Below, in pieces: positions 29,319 to 36,659 of a DNA stretch of 54,230 bases. The notes under the pieces were generated by a model. The model was given only the letters and a program-made list of their open reading frames with translations, did no database searches and was not told the DNA's origin. The first letter of the stretch is position 1, and each line of letters starts with the position of its first letter. Source of the stretch: a virus. The position numbers and the translations under genes are program-made. The stretch spans positions 1-54,230 of the IMG/VR virus record IMGVR_UViG_3300047554_000160. The stretch is one strand, 5' to 3'.

Positions 29319-29325
29319 TATTTAG
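29319..29325 (-). promoter_or_regulatory. Late-promoter motif CTAAATA, leaderless spacing
   Basis: Reverse-strand CTAAATA ends 5 bases before the ATG at 29313 and directly follows the gp19 terminator. No SD is present. Confidence 0.6.
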
Positions 29326-29329
29326 TCGT

Positions 29330-29357
29330 AAAAAAAGCCCCCAACGGAGGCTTTTTT
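29330..29357 (-). terminator. Rho-independent terminator after gp19
   Basis: AAAAAAGCC/GGCTTTTTT arms (29331-29339 and 29349-29357) around a 9-base loop, with a T-run on the minus strand. It ends the gp18-gp19 transcript. Confidence 0.8.
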
Positions 29358-29370
29358 CGTTTGGCTAAGA

Positions 29371-30009
29371 TTAACCTGTAGCCAAGGAAGATAAGGTTCT
29401 TCCGACGCTTGCTCCCAAGCCCACCGGTGTGCCTGTAGGTCCAATTTGAAGTGCGTTATCGTATTGGATTGTAAGTGCAATTTCCATTGCTGTACTTTCT
29501 GCGTAGGCTAATTCATTGTAATTGACGCTCTGTAAGTAGCATCCATAAATTTCCCATGTTTCTAAAACATTTGCAGACCAATTCTGGTTATCGCCATTAC
29601 CGCCGTCTAACATTTCAATTCTTGTTAAGAACTTGTACTCTGCGCCAGATGCAGCACTTGCTTGTTCGAAGAAGTCGAACTGCTTCTGTAGTTGCTCGCC
29701 AACTAACTTAGTTACATTACCTTGAGAATCATCACGGATACTCAAGTTCATTGGTTGCCATGTGTGCTTACCAGCATAGTTGATCTGGCTGTTATAAACA
29801 TGTAGCACTTGGTTTTCAAACTGAACTTGTGGTCTCGCAGCAGATACAACCTGCTTTGTTAGTTCGGTTGTTGGCTTTGTAACACCAAAGTTCTCTAACG
29901 ATACACGGAAGCGATATTTCAGCTTCGGCATCAATAGGCCCTGGACGGTGCTACTCTGTCCGCCACCTGCTAGCGGAACTGTGAATCTGCTTAAACTTGC
30001 GATTGCCAT
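29371..30009 (-). CDS. gp19: Tail tube protein (T4 gp19)
   Basis: A 212-residue protein of the gp19 tube family: N-terminal FTVPLAGG...GLLMPKLKYRFRVSLENFG, then QVVSAARPQVQFENQVLHVYNSQINYAGKHTW, LSIRDDSQGNVTKLVGEQLQKQFDF, and a C-terminal strand (MEIALTIQYDNALQ). It stacks in hexamers to form the DNA channel inside the sheath. It lies directly after gp18 and has an AAGGAGC SD with a GTAAATA 21 bases upstream. T4 gp19 is 163 residues, so this one has about 50 extra. Confidence 0.88.
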   Translation of the reverse strand: MAIASLSRFTVPLAGGGQSSTVQGLLMPKLKYRFRVSLENFGVTKPTTELTKQVVSAARPQVQFENQVLHVYNSQINYAGKHTWQPMNLSIRDDSQGNVTKLVGEQLQKQFDFFEQASAASGAEYKFLTRIEMLDGGNGDNQNWSANVLETWEIYGCYLQSVNYNELAYAESTAMEIALTIQYDNALQIGPTGTPVGLGASVGRTLSSLATG

Positions 30010-30030
30010 TATATTTGCTCCTTGTCCTTA

Positions 30031-30037
30031 TATTTAC
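30031..30037 (-). promoter_or_regulatory. Late-promoter motif GTAAATA of gp19
   Basis: Reverse-strand GTAAATA lies 21 bases before the gp19 ATG; the short leader carries AAGGAGC, a conventional SD. It lies in the 31-base gap after gp18, so the tube can be made apart from the sheath. Confidence 0.55.
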
Positions 30038-30040
30038 CTA

Positions 30041-33000
30041 TTATAGTCCTGCCTGAATATCGCCGGTGTTCTTCAAGCGTAGTGGAATGTAAATGAATTC
30101 AACTGCCTTGACTGGTTCAACTGCAATATCTAACCATAGTTCGCTACGGTCAATTCTTGTTGGTGTGTTGTTTGTTTCATCACATACAACTAAGAAGTCA
30201 TATAGCGCTCTTTGACCTACTAATTCTAATAGGAAACTTTCTGTTGCTTGTTTAATTTCGTTACGAGTAATTCTATCGTTAGGTTCAAATAAGAACGGCT
30301 TAACTAATAGACTTAACTGTCTGCGTAAGTATGCTACTAGACGTGCAACGTTGATACGATCTAATGCACTTGCGTTTCTTGCACGAGTGTATTGACCAAA
30401 ATTAACAATACCTGCACCAGGTATTGTTGCAATTGGATTAACCTTTACACCTGCCATTACATCGCGTAAGCTCTGTGGTAGGCTTGTTGTCTTGAACTCG
30501 CCTTCGCTTGTAATGTAACCAACGCTAGTTGCGTTATCAACTGTTCCACGACGTGTTCCAGCTGGTGCAAACCATTGGAAGCTCTTAGCATCGCTATTAA
30601 CGATTGTGCGTAGCATCATGTGGCTTGGAGGAACAACGATAGCGTTACCTAAGTTGTCATTTGCATAACCGCTTGGATAGAACATAGCCATGTATTCGTC
30701 ATAGCTAACTGCGCCGTCTTCGCCGTTATCAAATGCTAGGGCAGTATTCATACCCCAGTTGTTCAATTCAGTACCAGTTGGTAGTAAGCGGAATGGTGTA
30801 TCACCAACAACAAATGCTGTTAGACCGCGGTCAGTGTTGAATGCAATCATGTTCTGAATTGCTTCTGGATATCCAGGTGTAGCAATCAAGTTAAAGATTA
30901 CGGTATCTGTATCACGGATGCTTTGGTTAGTGTCGATTAAGGCTTTTAGACCTTCGATAACGAAACCTCGCTGTGCGTGACGACCGAAGCTGCCTTGTCC
31001 AGTTGGCTGGTTAGGGCTTACTGTGATCCAACGACTAGCTACATAAGGTGTAGAGCTGTTAGATCCGTCCATTTGTTCGTCATTGTAACGAGCGTTCTTG
31101 CCGTCGTTCGCGTCAATGTTTAAGTGCTCAACTACATATTTCTTAACGTTAAATCCTGAACGACGTAGGTTCCATAGTCTCATACCGCGTGGGTATAATG
31201 CTGGATCTGGTGCGTCTGGATCTAAGTAGTCGCTAGTTAGAAGATCAGTAATATCTGCTGCATCCTCTAATGTGCCTGCGGTGCTCCAACGTGCGTCAGC
31301 AAACAACCATCCTGTAGGTGTTGTTTGATCTGCGGTGTCTTGTGCAACCCACTTGCCGCCTGTGCGTACATATACAGCCTTGCCGTACTCGCTGATATCT
31401 GCTGTGCTGATCCAAATATCGTTATCAACTAAAGGATCACCTGTGCTCTGTGTTGTTGGAGCAACACTAGCAACAATAGGACCGGCCGGATCAGTTAGAG
31501 GATATACATTTCTGTAGCCCATCCAAGTTGTTCCGTTATGAACCATAATATCTACTTCATCAACAACACTGCTGTACCATAGTTGGCCATCGGCTGCGTC
31601 AGTAAATGGAGTCTGTGCCTTAGCTTCATAAACTAATGGCTTCCAGTTACTTGCAAAGAATGTAATGTCTCTGCTGTCGTATGTAGCTTTTGCGTATAGG
31701 TTCTTTGTACCAGACTCTAAACCTGTTTCGCTGTCTCTGCTCCATGCGCTAAATCCTAGTACAGTTGTCAAAGGTGTGCCAGTACCGTTCTTTAGGTTAA
31801 TCTGACCTCCTGCGCTGTGCTGGATAGTTAAACTTGTAGCTGCCCCGCTAGCATTTGTACTTGCTACGCTAGCAGTTACGTATGTCATATTAAGAGCATT
31901 GATCTTGCTGACGATTGTATCAACTGTATCGCCTGCAACCAAACTAACTGTGTATGCACTGCTGTAGTCAGCTGCGCCGTTAGTAGAAGTTGCTAGACCT
32001 TCGCTAATTGTAAAGCTAGAAGTTGTTGTTACAGAAGCTGTAGTTGCAACACTAGTAATCTTAGTTGCGCCAGTTGCATTGCGTCTAAATGCTTTGAAGG
32101 AAACAACTTGCGGTGCTACTGTACTTGTAGAACTTGTACCAGAACCCATTGTGTAGTTCTGTTGAATGTAGATACGTCCTACAGGAATATCACCTGTTGC
32201 ATCAATGCTATTAACCGCAGTTTGATGTTCGTCAAAAATGCTTGTGCTTTGTAGGCTAAATGCTCCCTGGCTAGCACTGTAAAGTTTTACATACCAATCT
32301 GCACCGCTGTTAGGTGTAGTTGTTTTGATATAAACAGAGCCAGTAGGCATATCACCAAAGTCTGGATACTTAGTGTGAGATGCTTGGAATAGTGTTACGC
32401 CTTCGTATGTACCAGCTGTTAAACCGATAGCAGTTAGCATAACTTCTAAGCCGGTGCCTTCTTCGATCTTAATCTTTCCGTCAAGTGTTGAACCGTTGGA
32501 TTTTGCACGAGCATCTGCATATAGTTCTAAGAAACCGCCTGTATTAACGCGGCAACCTACACCGTGTGTTCTCATTGCGGCGTTGATGCTAGATGCAAGA
32601 GCGGATAATGTTGTTCCACTTAGTGTAACAGTTTGTCCGTTGATCAACAATGTGTTGCCGTTGTAGGCTGTTAGGTTAGGGTTAGATGCAGTAGCAACTA
32701 CAACAGGATGGCTTGTTTTCCAGCTTGTGCTAGAGAATGTTGCCGCACTAGCAAATCCTGTTTCGACATCAGATCCAACTACTACCCAGTTTCCGCTGGA
32801 GTTCTTGAACCATAATGTGTTGGAGTTGTCGCTAGTTACAACGATTGCGTATTGTCCGTTAGAACCATAACTTGGCTTAGGTGTTACGCCTAGACCGCTA
32901 ACTGTAGCAGTTGCATAGTTGTCGTTATCAATTACTAAAGGTACTTTGTTAGTAAAGCTATCAGAACTTGTGTTCCACTCAAAAACACCCCACTTGGTAT

Positions 33001-33421
33001 TAGAAGTGTCAATCCAATATGTTCCATCTACAGGCTCGCCTACAGGCATAGTGCTCGATGCAGTTAGTTGGCTTAGATCTAAATCTGCACGAACTACGTA
33101 TGCTCTAGAACTTACTCCTAGTACGGAATAAGCAGCCTGAAGACCGTATTCGTTTTGTTCGCCGCCATGTACTGGATTACCACTGGCATCCTGATAGAAC
33201 AATGGAGTTCCAAAGGTATCAGTTAAATCACGCTGGCTAGTAATCAAATAAACTTGGCCAGCATTTTCAGGCAATGTGCCTGGTGCTGTGCCCGTACCGC
33301 TAGCATTTTGCTTGTTGGCTGCGGTTGCAACAAAAATCATAGGTACAGTGGAAGGTGCTGCCGGTAGGTAGAAACTCTCATCGATAACACTTACTTGTAC
33401 GCCTGGTGAATTTAAAGCCAT
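30041..33421 (-). CDS. gp18: Contractile tail sheath protein (T4 gp18), enlarged
   Basis: An 1126-residue sheath subunit, against 659 in T4. The N-terminus (SPGVQVSVIDESFYLPAAPSTVPMIFV) and the C-terminal third (FVIEGLKALIDTNQSIRDTDTVIFNLIATPGYPE, GRDTVDNATSVG-like, RARNASALDRINVARL, EIKQATESFLLELVGQRAL...RIDRSELWLDIAVEPVKAVEFI) are typical sheath core. In between, about residues 130-720, lie Ser/Thr-rich inserted modules (PVGEPVDGTYWID, GSVYIKT, GQLWYSSVVDEVDIMVHNGTTW, NDIWIST), which would decorate the sheath surface. A CTAAATA promoter with a 34-base gap and GGGAG SD precede it. Confidence 0.9.
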   Translation of the reverse strand: MALNSPGVQVSVIDESFYLPAAPSTVPMIFVATAANKQNASGTGTAPGTLPENAGQVYLITSQRDLTDTFGTPLFYQDASGNPVHGGEQNEYGLQAAYSVLGVSSRAYVVRADLDLSQLTASSTMPVGEPVDGTYWIDTSNTKWGVFEWNTSSDSFTNKVPLVIDNDNYATATVSGLGVTPKPSYGSNGQYAIVVTSDNSNTLWFKNSSGNWVVVGSDVETGFASAATFSSTSWKTSHPVVVATASNPNLTAYNGNTLLINGQTVTLSGTTLSALASSINAAMRTHGVGCRVNTGGFLELYADARAKSNGSTLDGKIKIEEGTGLEVMLTAIGLTAGTYEGVTLFQASHTKYPDFGDMPTGSVYIKTTTPNSGADWYVKLYSASQGAFSLQSTSIFDEHQTAVNSIDATGDIPVGRIYIQQNYTMGSGTSSTSTVAPQVVSFKAFRRNATGATKITSVATTASVTTTSSFTISEGLATSTNGAADYSSAYTVSLVAGDTVDTIVSKINALNMTYVTASVASTNASGAATSLTIQHSAGGQINLKNGTGTPLTTVLGFSAWSRDSETGLESGTKNLYAKATYDSRDITFFASNWKPLVYEAKAQTPFTDAADGQLWYSSVVDEVDIMVHNGTTWMGYRNVYPLTDPAGPIVASVAPTTQSTGDPLVDNDIWISTADISEYGKAVYVRTGGKWVAQDTADQTTPTGWLFADARWSTAGTLEDAADITDLLTSDYLDPDAPDPALYPRGMRLWNLRRSGFNVKKYVVEHLNIDANDGKNARYNDEQMDGSNSSTPYVASRWITVSPNQPTGQGSFGRHAQRGFVIEGLKALIDTNQSIRDTDTVIFNLIATPGYPEAIQNMIAFNTDRGLTAFVVGDTPFRLLPTGTELNNWGMNTALAFDNGEDGAVSYDEYMAMFYPSGYANDNLGNAIVVPPSHMMLRTIVNSDAKSFQWFAPAGTRRGTVDNATSVGYITSEGEFKTTSLPQSLRDVMAGVKVNPIATIPGAGIVNFGQYTRARNASALDRINVARLVAYLRRQLSLLVKPFLFEPNDRITRNEIKQATESFLLELVGQRALYDFLVVCDETNNTPTRIDRSELWLDIAVEPVKAVEFIYIPLRLKNTGDIQAGL

Positions 33422-33455
33422 TTGTTAATCTCCCATAAATGGTTTTTCTTTTGTA

Positions 33456-33462
33456 TATTTAG
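33456..33462 (-). promoter_or_regulatory. Late-promoter motif CTAAATA of gp18
   Basis: Reverse-strand CTAAATA lies 34 bases before the gp18 ATG. Expected leader is about 29 bases and holds GGGAG, a conventional SD suited to a highly expressed gene. Confidence 0.55.
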
Positions 33463-33486
33463 TGGGAATGGATAAAAAATACTGGG

Positions 33487-33493
33487 TTAAATA
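33487..33493 (+). promoter_or_regulatory. Late-promoter-like motif TTAAATA of the HNH gene
   Basis: TTAAATA lies 30 bases before the ATG at 33524; AAGGG stretches upstream of the ATG could serve as SD. Confidence 0.35.
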
Positions 33494-33523
33494 CAGGATA
33501 AAAGGGAACAAAAAGGGCGGTGT

Positions 33524-33859
33524 ATGCGCGATCTTTGTAAAAAATGTCAAAGAAGGCCAGTAGCTATCAACTATCGTAAGGGTGATAGAGTATTCTACAG
33601 GTCAATGTGCGACCACTGTGCTAAAAGTTATAAGACAGCCCGACCTACTTGGCTAACCAGTGGATACAAAAAGAAAGCCGCATGTGATAGATGCGGCTTT
33701 AAAGGAGAAGACTTAGATCAGTTTGATGTTTATCACATTGACGGAGACCTAAGCAACTGTAAGTATTCTAATCTAAAAACTGTATGCGCTAATTGTCAAA
33801 GGCTGTTGCACAAACTCAAGCTGCCTTGGCGTCGGGGCGATCTGACACCAGATTTTTAA
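33524..33859 (+). CDS. HNH endonuclease-like zinc protein
   Basis: A 111-residue basic protein with two zinc-binding knuckles and an HNH-type core. Cys pairs are C5/C8 with C29/C32, and C54/C57 with C88/C91. The core reads VYHIDGDLSNCKYSNLKTVC, giving H71 and N83 in HNH order; the last His is uncertain (H96). Such small HNH proteins cut DNA and may be freestanding homing enzymes or packaging helpers. It lies between the sheath and the dNMP kinase on the opposite strand and overlaps the kinase end by 44 bases. A minus-strand terminator is embedded in its reading frame. Confidence 0.75.
   Translation: MRDLCKKCQRRPVAINYRKGDRVFYRSMCDHCAKSYKTARPTWLTSGYKKKAACDRCGFKGEDLDQFDVYHIDGDLSNCKYSNLKTVCANCQRLLHKLKLPWRRGDLTPDF
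33667..33700 (-). terminator. Minus-strand terminator embedded in the HNH gene
   Basis: AAAGCCGCAT/ATGCGGCTTT (33674-33683 and 33691-33700) with a 7-base loop, followed on the minus strand by TTTCTTTTT. It would end the gp13-kinase transcript before gp18 while its plus strand encodes part of the HNH protein. Confidence 0.6.
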
Positions 33860-34469
33860 TCTGCTCAAATAGATCGTCGATGGTAGTATCGTTAAAAATA
33901 GTATGATCAATATCTCCACCAACCCAACTAGTTTCACTTGCGTGAATACCTAGCTTCTTGATTCGGTCTGTACTAATGAGCCAACTCATGTTTGTATTTC
34001 CTGCGTTCATATTAACAGCATCTTGATACCATTCAGGCTCGTCACCCCGCTTGATACGTACTACAATTCCACCTGCGTTGTGAATAGCTTTAATTTCGTT
34101 AGGAAAGCGTACATCGCTAATAACAATGTTATCGCCTGTTTTACGCATTTTGTTTTCTAGGCTGGCAATCCAAATATCATCATGGAATCCTTTACGTAGA
34201 ACATCTGTGCCCCAATATTGTAAGACCCAACGAGGCGTTAAATTAGGCATAGCTAAACGCTCTGCCCACCAAGTATCTACCTGCTCGCGCCATTCTCGGG
34301 CTTCTTTTGTGCGTCCTTCGAGTAAAGTACGATCCCAGCCAAAAACACAGGCTACTGCATCTTTAAGTGTGTTAGCGAACGAATCTCGTCGGTATCCGTG
34401 AAAATTTACCAAATAATCTGCGGCAGTATCTTTACCTGAACCAATAAAACCGACGAAGCCAACAATCAT
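33816..34469 (-). CDS. gp1: Deoxynucleoside monophosphate kinase (T4 gp1-like)
   Basis: A 217-residue P-loop kinase: GFIGSGKDT (residues 7-15) binds ATP, SFANTLKDAVACVFGWD is the substrate-lid region, WVLQYWGTDVLRKGFHDDIW and IVISDVRFPNEI contain the conserved acceptor contacts. It matches the phage dNMP kinase group (T4 gene 1), which phosphorylates dNMPs for DNA synthesis. TATAAATT, near the late consensus, and AAGGGGA SD precede the ATG. It follows gp13 in the same direction and ends inside the HNH gene. Confidence 0.85.
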   Translation of the reverse strand: MIVGFVGFIGSGKDTAADYLVNFHGYRRDSFANTLKDAVACVFGWDRTLLEGRTKEAREWREQVDTWWAERLAMPNLTPRWVLQYWGTDVLRKGFHDDIWIASLENKMRKTGDNIVISDVRFPNEIKAIHNAGGIVVRIKRGDEPEWYQDAVNMNAGNTNMSWLISTDRIKKLGIHASETSWVGGDIDHTIFNDTTIDDLFEQIKNLVSDRPDAKAA

Positions 34470-34499
34470 GAGTATCCCCTTGCGATACTATAATTTATA

Positions 34500-35258
34500 T
34501 TAGCCGATGACAAATGTCAATGGGGTTTGGTTATCTTTGTAATTAATTAAATCCAACTCTAAGGCTTCCATTTCAGCCTTGCCCTCTGCTTTTAGAGCAG
34601 TACCGTTCAGACTAGTTCCGCCTTGCGGGCTTGCGATCTGACCGAACTTTTCGCGAGCTTCGCCTAGCATAACCTTACAGTTTGCCAGTGCGTAGTCCTT
34701 GATCCAGATACCGGAGTAAGGATCTTGAATAATAGTAAAATCAGGCTTTTGATTGTACATCCATAATAGTACGTTTTCTTCACCTCTAGGGCGCTGAGAA
34801 ATGCGTAGGCGCTTGCTTGTAGGATTCCAATCGAAGTTAATATAGCTACCAAACATTTTACCAACTTCTTTCTGGTAGCTAGCAAACATATAATAGGTAG
34901 CAATGCCGCCCATTTGTGTGCTGGCCATTAGATACATGTTTGTGTAGGCTAGGTTAAAGGGCTCAAACAGAGTTCCGCCATCTCCGCCACCTGTTCTGCT
35001 ACCAACACTTCTACGGAAAACTTGACGAACTTGCATAACTTCGGGTGCAAGGATGTAATCATTGACGTCTGTTTGCAGGGTTAAAAAGCCGAAACTTTCT
35101 TCAACAGCGTTAGAACTACGCTGTCTATACTTTGCTAGAGCTCGGTCTATGGCAATATTGTAGTGTTTAGCATCGAGTTCAACATCGATCATTCCGTCAC
35201 CTAGCATTGTGCGGATATATTCGACTACGTTTTGCCTTTGGGTGTCAAGTTCGTTCAT
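34500..35258 (-). CDS. gp13: Neck protein (T4 gp13)
   Basis: A 252-residue protein; I start it at MNELDTQRQN, not at the TTG at 35273, because CTAAATA lies 5 bases before this ATG. It has the head-tail-connector pattern of aquatic gp13: N-terminal helices (VVEYIRTMLGDGMIDVELDAKHYNIAIDRALAKYRQRS), then a beta-rich VMQVRQVFRRSVG, a NFDWNPTSKRLRIS strand and a C-terminal helical YALANCKVMLGEAREKF. gp13 and gp14 form the neck that joins the filled head to the tail. It diverges from gp14 across 28 bases. Confidence 0.75.
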   Translation of the reverse strand: MNELDTQRQNVVEYIRTMLGDGMIDVELDAKHYNIAIDRALAKYRQRSSNAVEESFGFLTLQTDVNDYILAPEVMQVRQVFRRSVGSRTGGGDGGTLFEPFNLAYTNMYLMASTQMGGIATYYMFASYQKEVGKMFGSYINFDWNPTSKRLRISQRPRGEENVLLWMYNQKPDFTIIQDPYSGIWIKDYALANCKVMLGEAREKFGQIASPQGGTSLNGTALKAEGKAEMEALELDLINYKDNQTPLTFVIG

Positions 35259-35263
35259 ACCAA

Positions 35264-35270
35264 TATTTAG
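35264..35270 (-). promoter_or_regulatory. Late-promoter motif CTAAATA of gp13, leaderless spacing
   Basis: Reverse-strand CTAAATA ends 5 bases before the gp13 ATG and lies 2 bases from the divergent motif of gp14. Confidence 0.6.
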
Positions 35271-35272
35271 CA

Positions 35273-35279
35273 ATAAATA
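35273..35279 (+). promoter_or_regulatory. Late-promoter motif ATAAATA of gp14 operon
   Basis: ATAAATA lies 7 bases before the gp14 ATG. Together with the gp13 motif it makes a 28-base divergent promoter unit with no room for leaders. Confidence 0.6.
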
Positions 35280-35286
35280 TACGACT

Positions 35287-36495
35287 ATGCCAAGACTATC
35301 TCTTTACCGCCCAGAAAAAGGCAATGATTTCCGTATGCTTGATCGTGTTATATACGAGCAGTTTCAAGTGGGCGGCACAGACATTGTTATTCACAAATAC
35401 TTAGGTCCTGTTGATCCTGCAGAAGGTGAAGCAACACCTACTACACCCGTTAATAGTAATCCTATTCCTGAACTAGGAATACAAGATGTACTGTTTATGG
35501 AAAACAGAGATAGAAAATACGAAAAAGATGTATATGTTAGTCGCGGGATCTATACTATGCAGGACTTAGATTTTAACCTGCAACAGTTTGGATTCTTTTT
35601 AACTAATGATAACATTATGATAACTTTCCACCTAAGGGGAATAGTAGAGCTTTTAGGTAGAAAGTTAATGGCAGGAGATGTGCTAGAGCTACCTCACTTA
35701 AAAGATGAGTATGCCTTAGGTGATGATATGGTTGCACTTAAACGTTTTTATGTTGTATCCGATGTTTCTCGTCCTGCAAGCGGTTACAGTCAAACATGGT
35801 ATCCTCATTTGCTTCGTGCTAAGTGCGAGCCGTTAGTAGATGGACAAGAATACAAAGATATTCTTGATCAAGATAGCGGCGACGGAGCAAACAGTCTGCG
35901 CGATATTCTTTCTACTTACAATCAAAATATTGCAATCAACAATCAGATTATTGCACAAGCAGAAGAAGATGCAGGTCTAAGCGGTTACGATACTGAGCAG
36001 TTTTATATTCTTCCTTTAAAAGATGATAATCAAACACTAGATGTACGTGATACAACGGACATGGATGTTGATGCCAGCTACGAAGGAACCGCAGCAGATG
36101 CAAGTTCTATCTTTGTTACACCCGATAAAGATGTTTATATCAGCGCATATCAAGGTGACGGCAAACCGCCTAACGGAGCACCTTACACATTTGGCATAGA
36201 ATATCCTTTCAATCCAGGTATCGGTGCATACCACTTACGCACAGACTATATGCCTAATAGGCTGTTTAGATTTAATGGCAGCGGGTGGGAGTATGTAGAA
36301 AGTAATGTTAGAATGACTCTAACTAATAAACCAGTTGATGGACTTCCTGCACCAGATGCACAAACTCGTCATACACAGATTGGCGGATTTATTAACAATA
36401 ATAATACTGCAACTATTGCTGGCAAAGTTGTAGAAGAGAGACAAAGTTTAAGTAAGGCCTTGAAAAAGCGTCAAGGTCCGGAGGCAGATCTATGA
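35287..36495 (+). CDS. gp14: Neck protein (T4 gp14)
   Basis: A 402-residue protein; start taken at MPRLSLYRPEKG (ATG at 35287), 7 bases after ATAAATA, since the upstream extension is only the gp13 gene read backwards. It has DYRMLDRVIYEQFQVGG-type N-terminal helices, IQDVLFMENRDRKYEKDVY, a long beta segment (MITFHLRGIVELLGRKLMAGDVLELPHLKDEY, ALKRFYVVSDVSRPASGYSQTWYPHLLRAKCEPL) and a C-terminal module with RLFRFNGSGWEYVESNVR. It acts with gp13 in the neck. It heads the plus-strand operon gp14 - Cys-rich - gp15 - Nudix. Confidence 0.75.
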   Translation: MPRLSLYRPEKGNDFRMLDRVIYEQFQVGGTDIVIHKYLGPVDPAEGEATPTTPVNSNPIPELGIQDVLFMENRDRKYEKDVYVSRGIYTMQDLDFNLQQFGFFLTNDNIMITFHLRGIVELLGRKLMAGDVLELPHLKDEYALGDDMVALKRFYVVSDVSRPASGYSQTWYPHLLRAKCEPLVDGQEYKDILDQDSGDGANSLRDILSTYNQNIAINNQIIAQAEEDAGLSGYDTEQFYILPLKDDNQTLDVRDTTDMDVDASYEGTAADASSIFVTPDKDVYISAYQGDGKPPNGAPYTFGIEYPFNPGIGAYHLRTDYMPNRLFRFNGSGWEYVESNVRMTLTNKPVDGLPAPDAQTRHTQIGGFINNNNTATIAGKVVEERQSLSKALKKRQGPEADL

Positions 36496-36659
36496 TGGAA
36501 AAATATATGGATGATTTTCAAAACTACAAACGATTCACCAGCAAATGTACCTGCGGTTGCCCAGCGCACTGTGGTCATAGTTGCCAAGACTGCGAATATT
36601 GTGCAGACTGTGAGTGCGAAGAATGTAAGAGGCTAGATCAGGGTCGAGGACAAAACTAA
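36492..36659 (+). CDS. Small ten-cysteine protein between gp14 and gp15
   Basis: A 55-residue ORF: MMEKYMDDFQNYKRFTSK followed by a block with ten cysteines (C19, C21, C23, C27, C31, C34, C37, C40, C42, C45) and a polar tail. Its ATG overlaps the gp14 stop (ATGA) and its TAA overlaps the gp15 ATG (TAATG), so it is placed for coupled translation. The CxCxC and CxxC spacings suggest metal binding, in the style of a metallothionein or zinc knuckle. I recognise no family. The fit between overlaps at both ends makes it likely to be real. Confidence 0.65.
   Translation: MMEKYMDDFQNYKRFTSKCTCGCPAHCGHSCQDCEYCADCECEECKRLDQGRGQN

Noticed and set aside
33468-33560. Short ORF starting ATGGATAAAAAATAC before the HNH gene
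   Set aside because: About 30 codons in a different frame, overlapping the HNH start, with no SD or similarity.
35209-35286. N-terminal extension of gp14 to 35209
   Set aside because: It overlaps the gp13 coding start and the divergent promoter; the ATG at 35287 has the promoter motif and a sensible product start.
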